Made by a program: the position numbers and the translations under genes
Assembly: GCA_036656795.1 (NCBI GenBank)
Contig: JAVXHR010000011.1
Span: 3,573-67,572, forward strand
Reading direction: 5' to 3'
Origin: CAUPWF01 sp036656795
GTDB taxonomy: Bacteria; Bacillota; Clostridia; Lachnospirales; Lachnospiraceae
DNA length: 64,000 bases
Part shown: one piece after another, positions 1 through 8,798 of the stretch
How positions within the stretch are numbered: position 1 is the first letter of the stretch
Layout of the letters: every line of letters begins with the position of its first letter
Notes under the pieces: generated by a model
Told to the model about the DNA's origin: nothing
The model's input: the letters and a program-made list of their open reading frames with translations, nothing else
The model's database searches: none

Positions 1-1025
1 TGCTAATTATGAACGCAATTAGTGTTTTGATTATATGGGTAGGTGCACATGGCATCGACAAAGGACAGATGCAGGTAGGGGATATGATGGCATTTGTTCA
101 ATATACAATGCAGATCATCATGTCATTCTTGATGTTGTGTATGATTTCCATTATGTTACCAAGAGCTGCAGTTTCTGCCAATCGTGTGGAAGAAGTATTG
201 ACCAGTAAAACCTTAATTCGTGACTCAAAAGAACCAGTGGCATTAGAAAAAGATGGAGCAGGAATTCTAACCTTTGATCATGTGTCGTTTCGATATCCGG
301 GAGCAGATGAAGATGTTCTACATGATATCACATTTACTGCAAAACCGGGAGAGACTACGGCATTTATTGGAAGCACAGGAAGTGGAAAGTCTACATTAGT
401 CAATCTTATACCACGATTTTATGATGTAACGGAAGGAAAAATAACAATTGATGACAAGGACATTCGAGATATCACACAGCAGGAATTACGGGATAAGCTT
501 GGATATGTACCACAAAAAGGCGTACTATTTTCCGGAACAATTGCCTCTAATATTACATTTGGAAATACAGATGCAACGAAGATGCAGATGAGGGAAGCGG
601 CGAATATTGCTCAGGCAGAAGAATTTATCCAAGAGATGCCGGAGAAGTATGAAAGTACCATATCACAAGGAGGATCCAATGTGTCAGGTGGACAAAAGCA
701 GCGTTTGTCTATTGCTAGGGCGATTGCAAAGAATCCGGATATTTTTATATTTGATGATAGTTTTTCGGCACTTGACTATAAGACTGATATCACATTGCGT
801 CATGCATTGAAAGAACATACCGCAGGCAGTACGGTGCTAATTGTAGCACAACGCATTAGTACGATTCTTCACGCAGAACAGATTGTGGTATTAGATGATG
901 GTGTTGTAGCAGGAATTGGAACTCATGAAGAATTACTGGATACTTGTGACACATATTATCAAATTGCATCTTCTCAGTTATCAGAAAAAGAATTACGAAG
1001 AAAGGGGGAGAACGGACATGAGTAA
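1..1025 (+). CDS. ABC exporter half-transporter with degenerate ATP site (5' truncated)
   Basis: This is the C-terminal part of an ABC exporter subunit whose start lies before the window; the frame is open from base 3. It keeps the end of the membrane domain and a full nucleotide-binding domain. Walker A GSTGSGKST is at 369-395 and signature VSGGQ at 681-695. The Walker B ends in Asp-Asp (753-758) instead of Asp-Glu, and the H-loop reads VAQR (Gln at 849-851) instead of His. Loss of the catalytic Glu and switch His is the mark of the degenerate subunit of heterodimeric exporters such as LmrC/BmrC/TM287. Its stop overlaps the next gene by 8 bases, so the two are co-translated and very likely form one exporter. 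The substrate cannot be told. Confidence 0.93.
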   Translation, partial: LIMNAISVLIIWVGAHGIDKGQMQVGDMMAFVQYTMQIIMSFLMLCMISIMLPRAAVSANRVEEVLTSKTLIRDSKEPVALEKDGAGILTFDHVSFRYPGADEDVLHDITFTAKPGETTAFIGSTGSGKSTLVNLIPRFYDVTEGKITIDDKDIRDITQQELRDKLGYVPQKGVLFSGTIASNITFGNTDATKMQMREAANIAQAEEFIQEMPEKYESTISQGGSNVSGGQKQRLSIARAIAKNPDIFIFDDSFSALDYKTDITLRHALKEHTAGSTVLIVAQRISTILHAEQIVVLDDGVVAGIGTHEELLDTCDTYYQIASSQLSEKELRRKGENGHE

Positions 1026-2862
1026 TGAACAAAGAAGACCAAGAGGTCCAATGGGTGGAAGACATGGGGCAATGAGTGCCGGAGAAAAAGCAAAAGATTT
1101 TAAAGGTACTATACACAAATTAATTGATTATATGAGTCAATACAAGATTGCAATTTTCTTTGTAGTAGTATTTGCAATTGGGAGTACCATATTTACTATT
1201 GTAGGTCCAAAGATTATGGGAAAAGCAACTACAGAGATATTCACAGGGTTAGTAGGCAAAATTTCCGGAGGTACAGGAATTAATTTTGGAAAAATTGGAC
1301 AGATATTAGCAGTAGTTTTAGGACTATACGTTGTCAGTGCGATATTTTCATTTATACAAGGATATATTATGACCGGTGTATCACAAAAGCTAACGTATCG
1401 TTTGCGAAAAGAAATTTCGGAAAAAATTAATCGTATGCCAATGAATTATTTTGATACAAAGACACATGGAGAAGTACTCTCTCGTGTTACAAATGATATT
1501 GATACCTTAAGTCAAAGCCTGAATCAAAGCGCTACCCAGATGATTACCTCAGTAACAACAATTATTGGTGTACTTGTTATGATGTTAAGTATCAGCCCAA
1601 TCATGACAATGATTGCAATTTTGATATTACCACTTTCCATGGGTTTTATTTCTGTAATTGTAAAAAGATCTCAAAAGTATTTTAAGAGCCAGCAGGAATT
1701 TCTGGGAAATGTAAATGGCCAAGTGGAAGAAGTGTATAGTGGGCATAATATTGTTAAGGCTTTTAACAAAGAAGCTGATGTAATGACGGAATTTAATGAA
1801 ACCAATGGAAAATTATATGAATCTGCATGGAAATCTCAATTTCTTTCTGGAATGATGATGCCAATTATGCAGTTTGTAGGAAATATTGGATATGTTGGAA
1901 TTGCAATTCTAGGTGGATATCTTGCAATTAAAAATAGTATAGAAGTTGGTGATATACAATCATTTATCCAATATGTAAGAAGTTTTACTCAGCCAATCCA
2001 GCAAGTTGCACAGGTAGCAAATTTATTACAATCTACAGCGGCGGCTTCAGAAAGAGTGTTTGAATTTCTAGAAGAAAAGGAAGAAGATCAAGTAGTAGAG
2101 CATCCAGTTTCGGTAGAAGGCTTAGAAGGAAAGGTAGACTTTGAACACGTCAGGTTTGGATATCACTCGAATCATATGATTATCAATGATTTTTCAAGCC
2201 ATGTACAACCAGGGCAAAAAATTGCAATTGTAGGACCAACGGGTGCGGGGAAGACAACGATGATAAAACTATTGATGCGTTTTTATGATGTGAATAGTGG
2301 TGCAATCTTAGTAGATGGGCATAACCTTCAAGATTTTAACCGAAGCGAACTTCGTCAGATGTTTGGCATGGTATTACAAGATACATGGTTATTTAATGGA
2401 AGTATTAAGGATAATATACGATATGGTAAATTAGATGCTACAGATGAAGAAGTTATAGAGGCTGCAAAAGCTGCCCATGTCCATCGATTTGTAAAGACTT
2501 TGCCCAATGGATATGATATGGAATTAAATGAAGAGGCAAGTAATGTGTCTCAAGGACAGAAACAGTTATTAACTATTGCAAGAGCAATTCTTGCAGATCC
2601 AAAGATATTAATCTTAGATGAGGCGACCAGTTCGGTAGATACAAGAACAGAGGTGCAGATTCAGAAAGCAATGGATAATTTGATGAAAGGAAGAACAAGT
2701 TTTGTCATTGCACATCGATTATCTACTATACGTGATGCGGATTGCATTCTGGTCATGAAAGACGGAGATATTGTAGAACAGGGAACACATGAAGCACTTC
2801 TTGAAGCACAAGGATTCTATGCAGACCTTTATAATTCTCAATTTGAAGAAGTCAGCGCTTAG
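1018..2862 (+). CDS. ABC exporter half-transporter, catalytic partner subunit
   Basis: A 614-residue ABC exporter subunit with a hydrophobic six-helix membrane domain (about residues 45-340) followed by the ATPase domain. Walker A GPTGAGKTT starts at residue 406, Walker B has the catalytic Glu at residue 535 and the H-loop His is residue 566. The signature is VSQGQ (from residue 510) rather than LSGGQ. It therefore supplies a good Walker site and a weakened signature, the exact complement of the upstream subunit. I chose the ATG at 1018 because GAAAGGGGGAGA lies just before it; an in-frame start at 916 would overlap the upstream gene by over 100 bases. The Gly/Arg-rich N-terminus is likely cytoplasmic. 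Likely an efflux pump for drugs, peptides or lipids; substrate unknown. Confidence 0.94.
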   Translation: MSNEQRRPRGPMGGRHGAMSAGEKAKDFKGTIHKLIDYMSQYKIAIFFVVVFAIGSTIFTIVGPKIMGKATTEIFTGLVGKISGGTGINFGKIGQILAVVLGLYVVSAIFSFIQGYIMTGVSQKLTYRLRKEISEKINRMPMNYFDTKTHGEVLSRVTNDIDTLSQSLNQSATQMITSVTTIIGVLVMMLSISPIMTMIAILILPLSMGFISVIVKRSQKYFKSQQEFLGNVNGQVEEVYSGHNIVKAFNKEADVMTEFNETNGKLYESAWKSQFLSGMMMPIMQFVGNIGYVGIAILGGYLAIKNSIEVGDIQSFIQYVRSFTQPIQQVAQVANLLQSTAAASERVFEFLEEKEEDQVVEHPVSVEGLEGKVDFEHVRFGYHSNHMIINDFSSHVQPGQKIAIVGPTGAGKTTMIKLLMRFYDVNSGAILVDGHNLQDFNRSELRQMFGMVLQDTWLFNGSIKDNIRYGKLDATDEEVIEAAKAAHVHRFVKTLPNGYDMELNEEASNVSQGQKQLLTIARAILADPKILILDEATSSVDTRTEVQIQKAMDNLMKGRTSFVIAHRLSTIRDADCILVMKDGDIVEQGTHEALLEAQGFYADLYNSQFEEVSA

Positions 2863-2904
2863 TTAGATCATCTAAAGTAGGAATAGTAGATAACGATAAA
2901 TAAA

Positions 2905-2956
2905 TAAAAATACCCCTTGAGGAAGAATTAATGAACTTCCACAAGAGGTATTTTTT
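2905..2956. terminator. Bidirectional intrinsic terminator between convergent genes
   Basis: An A-rich arm ending in ACCCCTTGAGGAAG pairs with CTTCCACAAGAGGT across a 10-base loop, followed by a T-run on the plus strand. The reverse strand also ends in a T-run. It sits between the ABC operon and the convergent UPF0371 gene, whose stop codon (2955-2957) touches the T-run. Confidence 0.85.
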
Positions 2957-4433
2957 AATGGTAAATATTCTGATTCTCGTATTTAGCTTCTGAAGTCACT
3001 TGAATGAATAATTTTTTGAATTGCTTCACATCAATATCGGCCAGCATCACAGAAGTATGTGCCTGACACCCGTTTAGTTTAGGCAATTGTTCTAATGCAA
3101 GTAATGCGGTAGGACTTGTAGCAGCACTTACAGATAATGCAATTAAGACCTCATCAATATGAAGCCGTGGATTATGGCTCCCAAGGTATTTAGTTTTTAA
3201 TTGCTGAATTGGTTCAATGGCTTCAGGGGAAATGACATGTAGTTCGTGATTCAATCCTGCCAATTCTTTTAAGGCATTTAGCAACAGTGCTGCAGAGGCG
3301 CCTAAGAGTTTTGTAGTCTTACCGGTAATTATTCGCCCATCAGCAAGTTCCAATGCCGCTGCAGGGCCATCTGTCTCTTTTGCACGTGCAAGTGCGGCAG
3401 TTACAACTCTACGGTCTTCCATCGTGATATTTAATTGATTCATTAATAATTCAATCTTATATGCTTCCGCTTCCGGAGATGTACCGGCTAGAATGCCATT
3501 TAGTGCGTTATAATATCGTCGTATAATCTCTTGCTTTGAAGCTTCTTGACACACGGCATCATCACAGATACAATTTCCGGCCATATTAACCCCCATATCC
3601 GTTGGGGATTTATAAGGATTGTTGCCATAGATACGATTAAATATGGCGGAAAGAACAGGAAAGATTTCTACATCTCGATTATAATTCACAGTAGTAATAC
3701 CATATGCTTCCAGATGAAAAGGATCAATCATATTGACATCATTTAAATCGGCAGTTGCAGCTTCATATGCTAGATTCACAGCATGTTTTAATGGAAGATT
3801 CCAGATTGGAAATGTTTCGAATTTAGCATAGCCAGCATTAATACCTCGTTTATGTTCGTGATATAATTGAGAAAGACAAGTTGCCATTTTTCCACTTCCG
3901 GGTCCGGGTGCGGTTATGATGACTAAAGGTCTTGTAGTCTGGATATATTCATTTTTCCCATAACCGTCATCACTTACAATAAGAGGAATATTAGAAGGGT
4001 ATCCATCAATATTATAATGTGTGTAGACTTTAATTCCTAATTTTTCCAAACGACCTTTAAAAAGGTCGGCACTACGTTGTCCAGCATATTGAGTAATAAC
4101 GACACTACCGACAAAAAGATTTTTATCATGAAAAGCATCAATTAATCGAAGCACATCGGAATCATAAGTAATTCCCAGATCACCACGAACTTTATTCTTA
4201 TCAATATCGCCGGCACTAATGACAATAACAAGTTCGGCCTCATTAGATAATTGCATTAATAAACGTAGTTTACTATCAGGTTCAAAGCCGGGAAGAACTC
4301 TGGCTGCGTGGTAGTCATCAAAAAGTTTCCCACCAAATTCTAGATATAGTTTATTGTCAAATTGACTGATTCGTTCTTGGATGTGTGATGATTGCATATC
4401 AAGATATTTCTGGTTATCAAATCCAATATTCAT
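2955..4433 (-). CDS. UPF0371 / DUF1846 family protein
   Basis: A 492-residue soluble protein of the UPF0371 (DUF1846) family, recognised from its start MNIGFDNQKYLDMQ and the central glycine-rich loop TAPGPGSGKMATCLSQ. The loop resembles a phosphate-binding P-loop but sits in a different context from standard ATPases. Length fits the family (about 490-500 residues). The biochemical role of the family is not established as far as I know. It is transcribed alone, divergent from ftsH. AGGAGGAGCT precedes the ATG on the minus strand, which fixes the start. A CICDDAVCQ segment near residue 290 has two Cys that might bind metal, which is speculation. Confidence 0.92.
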   Translation of the reverse strand: MNIGFDNQKYLDMQSSHIQERISQFDNKLYLEFGGKLFDDYHAARVLPGFEPDSKLRLLMQLSNEAELVIVISAGDIDKNKVRGDLGITYDSDVLRLIDAFHDKNLFVGSVVITQYAGQRSADLFKGRLEKLGIKVYTHYNIDGYPSNIPLIVSDDGYGKNEYIQTTRPLVIITAPGPGSGKMATCLSQLYHEHKRGINAGYAKFETFPIWNLPLKHAVNLAYEAATADLNDVNMIDPFHLEAYGITTVNYNRDVEIFPVLSAIFNRIYGNNPYKSPTDMGVNMAGNCICDDAVCQEASKQEIIRRYYNALNGILAGTSPEAEAYKIELLMNQLNITMEDRRVVTAALARAKETDGPAAALELADGRIITGKTTKLLGASAALLLNALKELAGLNHELHVISPEAIEPIQQLKTKYLGSHNPRLHIDEVLIALSVSAATSPTALLALEQLPKLNGCQAHTSVMLADIDVKQFKKLFIQVTSEAKYENQNIYH

Positions 4434-4560
4434 AAGTACTTTAGCTCCTCCTTTTATTTTATCTCTATTTATACATCAGTATAATCAGTACAAATTATAG
4501 TATACTACAAAATATGTTGTTTTTGGGAGTTGATTTTATTTTCTTTTCATATTTCTAATC

Positions 4561-4589
4561 TTGCTTTATGAACGCTAACTCTCTATAAT
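4561..4589 (+). promoter_or_regulatory. Sigma-A-type promoter for ftsH
   Basis: TTGCTT at 4561-4566 and a perfect TATAAT at 4584-4589 are separated by 17 bases. The ftsH ribosome site (TTAGGAGGAAAG) and ATG follow 27 bases after the -10. Confidence 0.75.
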
Positions 4590-4615
4590 AAACATAGTAC
4601 GTTAGGAGGAAAGAC

Positions 4616-6899
4616 ATGGATAATCAAAACAATCAGAATAATCCCAATCAGAATAAAAAAAATGACCCTAAAAAGAACAAACAAGGCTGGGGGATTATTA
4701 TTTTCACAACATTAATTACGGCATTACTCGTATTAATGCTATATCAATTTTTACAAGATAGTACATCAGAAGAAATTTCATATAGTAAATTTCTAGATAT
4801 GGTGGATCATGGAAAAGTAGAAAAAGTAATAATAGATGCCAATAAACTAATTATTACGCCAAAAGATTCTGCAAATGTTAAAGATACCAAAGATACCAAA
4901 GATANNNNNNNNNNNNNNNNNNNNNNNNNNNNNNNNNNNNNNNNNNNNNNNNNNNNNNNNNNNNNNNNNNNNNNNNNNNNNNNNNNNNNNNNNNNNNNNN
5001 NNNNTTATTACGCCAAAAGATTCTGCAAATGTTAAAGATACCAAAGATACCAAAGATACCAAAGATACCAAAGATACCAAAGATACTAAAGATTCTACGA
5101 CTACCCAAGATACTAAAGATGAAAAAGATACGACAACAACAGATATTGCAGGACGTTCTACTACGTATTATACGGGAATGGTAAAAGATGAGACACTTTC
5201 AGAACGTTTGTATAAGGCAAATGTGGAATATGGACAAAAGATACCCGACTCAACTTCAGCAGTATTACTGAATATATTTGTAAGTATTATTCTTCCATTT
5301 GCGATTATCTTCATGGGTCTTAATTTCGTAATGAAGCGCATGTCCAAGGGTGGTGGCATGATGGGAGTTGGAAAAAGCAATGCTAAGATGTATGTTGAAA
5401 AAGAGACTGGGGTTACATTTAAAGATGTAGCAGGTCAAAATGAAGCGAAAGAATCATTACAGGAAGTAGTGGATTTCTTACACAATCCGGGGAAATATAC
5501 GAGTATTGGAGCAAAGTTACCAAAAGGTGCATTATTGGTAGGACCTCCTGGAACAGGAAAGACTTTATTAGCCAAAGCAGTGGCAGGAGAGGCAAAAGTG
5601 CCATTCTTTTCTTTGTCAGGTTCTGCATTTGTAGAGATGTATGTAGGTGTAGGTGCATCAAGAGTGCGTGATTTATTTAAACAGGCACAGGCAATGGCAC
5701 CATGTATTATTTTTATTGATGAGATAGATGCCATTGGAAAAAGCAGGGATAATGGTATGGGAAGCAATGACGAGAGAGAGCAGACTTTAAACCAACTATT
5801 GGCAGAGATGGATGGATTTGATACGGATAAAGGCCTTTTATTATTAGCGGCAACCAATAGACCGGAGATTCTTGACCCGGCATTACTTCGCCCCGGCAGA
5901 TTTGATCGACGTATTATTGTGGACAAACCGGATTTAAAAGGACGTGTCGATGTATTAAAAGTACATTCCAAAGACGTTAAGATGGATGAAACAGTAGATT
6001 TAGAAGCGATTGCGCTTGCAACATCAGGTGCAGTTGGGTCAGATCTTGCGAATATGATTAATGAAGCAGCAATAAATGCAGTGAAAAATGGACGCCAAGT
6101 AGTAGGACAAGCAGATTTATTTGAGGCTGTTGAAGTTGTTTTGGTCGGAAAAGAGAAGAAAGACCGGATTATGAATGCAGAAGAAAGACGGATTGTTTCT
6201 TATCATGAGGTGGGGCATGCATTGGTCAGTGCTTTACAAAAAGGTTCAGAGCCTGTTCAGAAGATTACGATTGTACCAAGGACTATGGGGGCATTGGGAT
6301 ATGTAATGCAGACACCAGAAGAAGAAAAGTTTTTAAATACAAAGACGGAATTGGAAAATATGCTGGTCAGTATGCTGGCGGGCCGTGCAGCAGAAGAAAT
6401 TGTATTTGATACAGTGACAACAGGAGCATCTAATGATATAGAGAAAGCGACTAAGTTATCAAGATCAATGATTACACAGTATGGAATGTCTGAAAAATTT
6501 GGTCTTATAGGTTTGGAATCCGTTCAAAACCGTTACTTAGATGGCAGACCGGTATCTAATTGTGGAGAAGCAACTGCAGCAGAGATCGATAAAGAAGTGA
6601 TGGAAATGTTGAAAGTCGCTTATACAAAAGCCAAAGAATTGTTGACAGAAGATCGCGAAGCACTAGATACAATTGCTGCATTTCTAATTGAAAAAGAAAC
6701 AATTACCGGAAAAGAATTCATGAAGATATTTCGTAAAACAAAAGGAATTGAAGAGATTGAAGAAGCAATAGAAGACAAAGAAGTTGAAGAGATTATAGAA
6801 GACAAAGAAGCTGAAGAAATTATAGAAGACAAAGAAGCGAAAGAGATTATAGAAGACAAAGAAGTCGAAGAAATTTCCACGAAAACAGAGGAATCTTAA
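4616..6899 (+). CDS. ftsH: ATP-dependent zinc metalloprotease FtsH (interrupted only by an assembly gap)
   Basis: Membrane-anchored AAA+ protease that degrades misassembled membrane proteins and short-lived regulators. In order: a Gln/Asn/Lys-rich cytoplasmic tail, TM1 (about residues 25-45), an extracytoplasmic domain carrying a KDT tandem repeat, TM2, the AAA module (Walker A GPPGTGKT near residue 258) and the peptidase domain with zinc motif HEVGH near residue 479. The tail holds four 9-residue acidic repeats (IEDKE type). A 100-N gap at 4905-5004 shifts the frame, but 54 bases before it recur exactly after it. Removing 154 bases gives one frame of 710 codons (709 residues), so the gene is almost certainly intact. 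Residue numbers are for that corrected protein. A strong promoter and AGGAGG lead it; uvrC follows after 7 bases. Confidence 0.93.
4905..5004. other. Assembly gap (100 N) flanked by a 54-base duplicate
   Basis: Exactly 100 N. Bases 4851-4904 are identical to 5005-5058, the pattern left when two contigs sharing an overlap are joined with a fixed-size gap. The break lies in the 9-base repeat encoding Lys-Asp-Thr, a natural place for an assembler to stop. Confidence 0.93.
5034..5096 (+). repeat. 9-base tandem repeat encoding Lys-Asp-Thr in ftsH
   Basis: Six near-perfect units of AAAGATACC (the sixth ends ACT) and a seventh variant AAAGATTCT encode KDT six times and then KDS. Partial copies also precede the gap (4881-4904). 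The repeat lies in the extracytoplasmic loop of FtsH, between the two membrane segments. Because the assembly broke here, the true copy number is unknown. Confidence 0.9.
6771..6878 (+). repeat. 27-base tandem repeat encoding acidic tail of FtsH
   Basis: Four 27-base units start with GAAGACAAAG at 6771, 6798, 6825 and 6852. Each encodes a 9-residue Glu-rich unit of the type EDKE(V/A)(E/K)EI(I). The tail lies beyond the peptidase domain and is predicted to be a charged helix. Confidence 0.88.
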
Positions 6900-6906
6900 T
6901 GAGCAT

Positions 6907-8757
6907 ATGGAAAATAATAATTTCGATATCGAAGAGGAGTTAAAAAAATTACCGGGGAAACCCGGTGTGTACTTGATGCATGATGAACAAGATCGTATTA
7001 TCTATGTAGGAAAGGCTATTAGTCTTAAGAATCGTGTGCGTCAGTATTTTCAAACCAGCCGGAATAAAGGGGTTAAGATTGAGCAGATGGTTACCCATAT
7101 TGTTCGGTTTGAATATATTGTTACCGATTCAGAATTAGAGGCGTTGGTTTTAGAATGTAATCTTATCAAAGAGCATCGCCCCAAATATAACACCATGTTA
7201 ATGGATGACAAAAGTTATCCATTTATTCGCGTTACCGTAGAAGAAGATTATCCACGTATTATGTTGGCAAGACAGATGCATAAGAATCAGTCGAAATACT
7301 TTGGACCCTATGTAAGTTCTACAGCGGTTCGTGAAACATTGGATCTGATACGTAAACTTTATCATATTCGTAGTTGTAATCGTAATCTGCCAAAAGATAT
7401 CGGCAAGGAACGTCCTTGTTTAAACTATCATATCAAACAATGCCAAGCACCTTGTCAAGGATATATTTCAAAAGAAGAATACAGTGTCAATATTAATCAG
7501 GCACTTTCTTTCTTAAATGGAAATTATGATCATGTGATAAAGGATTTAGAAGATCAGATGACACAAGCATCGGAACAAATGGAATATGAAAGAGCAATTG
7601 AATATCGGGAATTATTGCTGAATGTAAAACAAATTGCCCAAAAACAAAAGATTACAAATCATAGTGGAGAAGATCGTGATATCCTAGCAATTGCAACAGA
7701 AGAGAACGATGCAGTTGTACAAGTGTTTTTTATACGGGGGGGCCGATTGATTGGACGTGATCATTTTTACTTAAGAATCAGTCAAGAAGAGACAAAAGGT
7801 GCAATCCTCACTAGTTTTATCAAACAATTCTATGGCGGAACGCCCTATATTCCTAGCGAATTGATGTTACAAGAAGAAATAGAAGAAAAGAAGATTATAG
7901 AGGAATGGCTTTCTCAAAAAAGAGGGCATTGTGTACATCTTCGTGTTCCACAAAAAGGACAAAAAGAAAAATTAGTAGAGTTGGCAAGAAAAAATGCAGT
8001 ACAGGTACTTAGTACGGATAAAGAACGTCTAAAGAGAGAAGAAGGACGTACACTTGGTGCCGTAAAAGAGATTCAGAAACTTCTGCATATTGATAAAATT
8101 ACTCGTATTGAGGCATTTGATATCTCTAATACAAATGGATTTTCTTCTGTTGGCTCTATGATTGTATATGAATCCGGAAAACCAAAACGAAATGATTATC
8201 GGAAGTTTAAAATTAAAGGAGTCCAAGGGGCCGATGATTATGCCAGCATGGAAGAAGTATTAACGAGAAGATTTATACATGGATTGGAAGAACGAAAAAC
8301 TGGAAAAACATTTGGTGGGTTCACGGTATTTCCAGATCTAATTATGATGGACGGTGGGAAAGGACAAGTGAATATCGCATTAAAGGTGTTGGAGAGCTTA
8401 AATCTGACAATTCCCGTTTGTGGTATGGTAAAAGATGATCATCATCGAACAAGAGGATTATACTATAATAATGTGGAGATACTGCTCCCATCGTCATCAG
8501 AAGGCTTTCGATTAATCACACGTATTCAGGATGAAGCTCACCGTTTTGCTATTGAATTTCATAGAAAATTAAGAGGACAAGGTCAGGTTCATTCTATATT
8601 GGACGATATTCCGAATGTAGGACCTGCAAGACGAAAGGAATTAATGAGATATTTTATGAATATAGAAGCAATTAAGGAAGCAAGTATTGAGGAATTGCAG
8701 AATCTATCATCTATGAATGCAAAGTCCGCAAAGGAAGTGTACAACTTTTTTCATTAA
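6907..8757 (+). CDS. uvrC: UvrABC excinuclease subunit C
   Basis: The dual-incision nuclease of nucleotide excision repair, 616 residues, the usual length. The GIY-YIG domain is at the N-terminus (PGVYLMHDE then IIYVGKA, residues about 19-40) and makes the 3' cut. A UVR helix pair for UvrB binding lies near residues 205-235 (QMEYERAIEYRELL). The RNase H-like 5' nuclease follows (FDISNTNG, MDGGKGQ), and a helix-hairpin-helix ends the protein (DIPNVGPARRKELM). It starts 7 bases after the ftsH stop with AGAGGA inside the ftsH end, so it is probably co-transcribed with ftsH. Its partners uvrB and uvrA are about 34 kb downstream. Confidence 0.97.
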   Translation: MENNNFDIEEELKKLPGKPGVYLMHDEQDRIIYVGKAISLKNRVRQYFQTSRNKGVKIEQMVTHIVRFEYIVTDSELEALVLECNLIKEHRPKYNTMLMDDKSYPFIRVTVEEDYPRIMLARQMHKNQSKYFGPYVSSTAVRETLDLIRKLYHIRSCNRNLPKDIGKERPCLNYHIKQCQAPCQGYISKEEYSVNINQALSFLNGNYDHVIKDLEDQMTQASEQMEYERAIEYRELLLNVKQIAQKQKITNHSGEDRDILAIATEENDAVVQVFFIRGGRLIGRDHFYLRISQEETKGAILTSFIKQFYGGTPYIPSELMLQEEIEEKKIIEEWLSQKRGHCVHLRVPQKGQKEKLVELARKNAVQVLSTDKERLKREEGRTLGAVKEIQKLLHIDKITRIEAFDISNTNGFSSVGSMIVYESGKPKRNDYRKFKIKGVQGADDYASMEEVLTRRFIHGLEERKTGKTFGGFTVFPDLIMMDGGKGQVNIALKVLESLNLTIPVCGMVKDDHHRTRGLYYNNVEILLPSSSEGFRLITRIQDEAHRFAIEFHRKLRGQGQVHSILDDIPNVGPARRKELMRYFMNIEAIKEASIEELQNLSSMNAKSAKEVYNFFH

Positions 8758-8766
8758 TGGTATACT
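8738..8766 (+). promoter_or_regulatory. Extended -10 promoter for hprK
   Basis: TGTACA (8738-8743), a 17-base spacer and TATACT (8761-8766) preceded by TGG, giving an extended -10. It overlaps the uvrC stop and lies 33 bases before the hprK ATG. Confidence 0.55.
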
Positions 8767-8798
8767 GATAAGAAGAAAAGAATGTGAAGGAGAGAGCG

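Noticed and set aside
916..1017. N-terminal extension of the second ABC subunit
   Set aside because: It would overlap the first subunit by over 100 bases; the ATG at 1018 has a strong ribosome site.
4847..5108. Minus-strand reading frames across the ftsH gap
   Set aside because: They consist of the reverse of the KDT repeat and Ns, with no ribosome site or family match.
4616..6899. ftsH as a frameshifted pseudogene or two partial genes
   Set aside because: The frame change is fully explained by 100 N plus a 54-base duplicate; all motifs are intact after removal.
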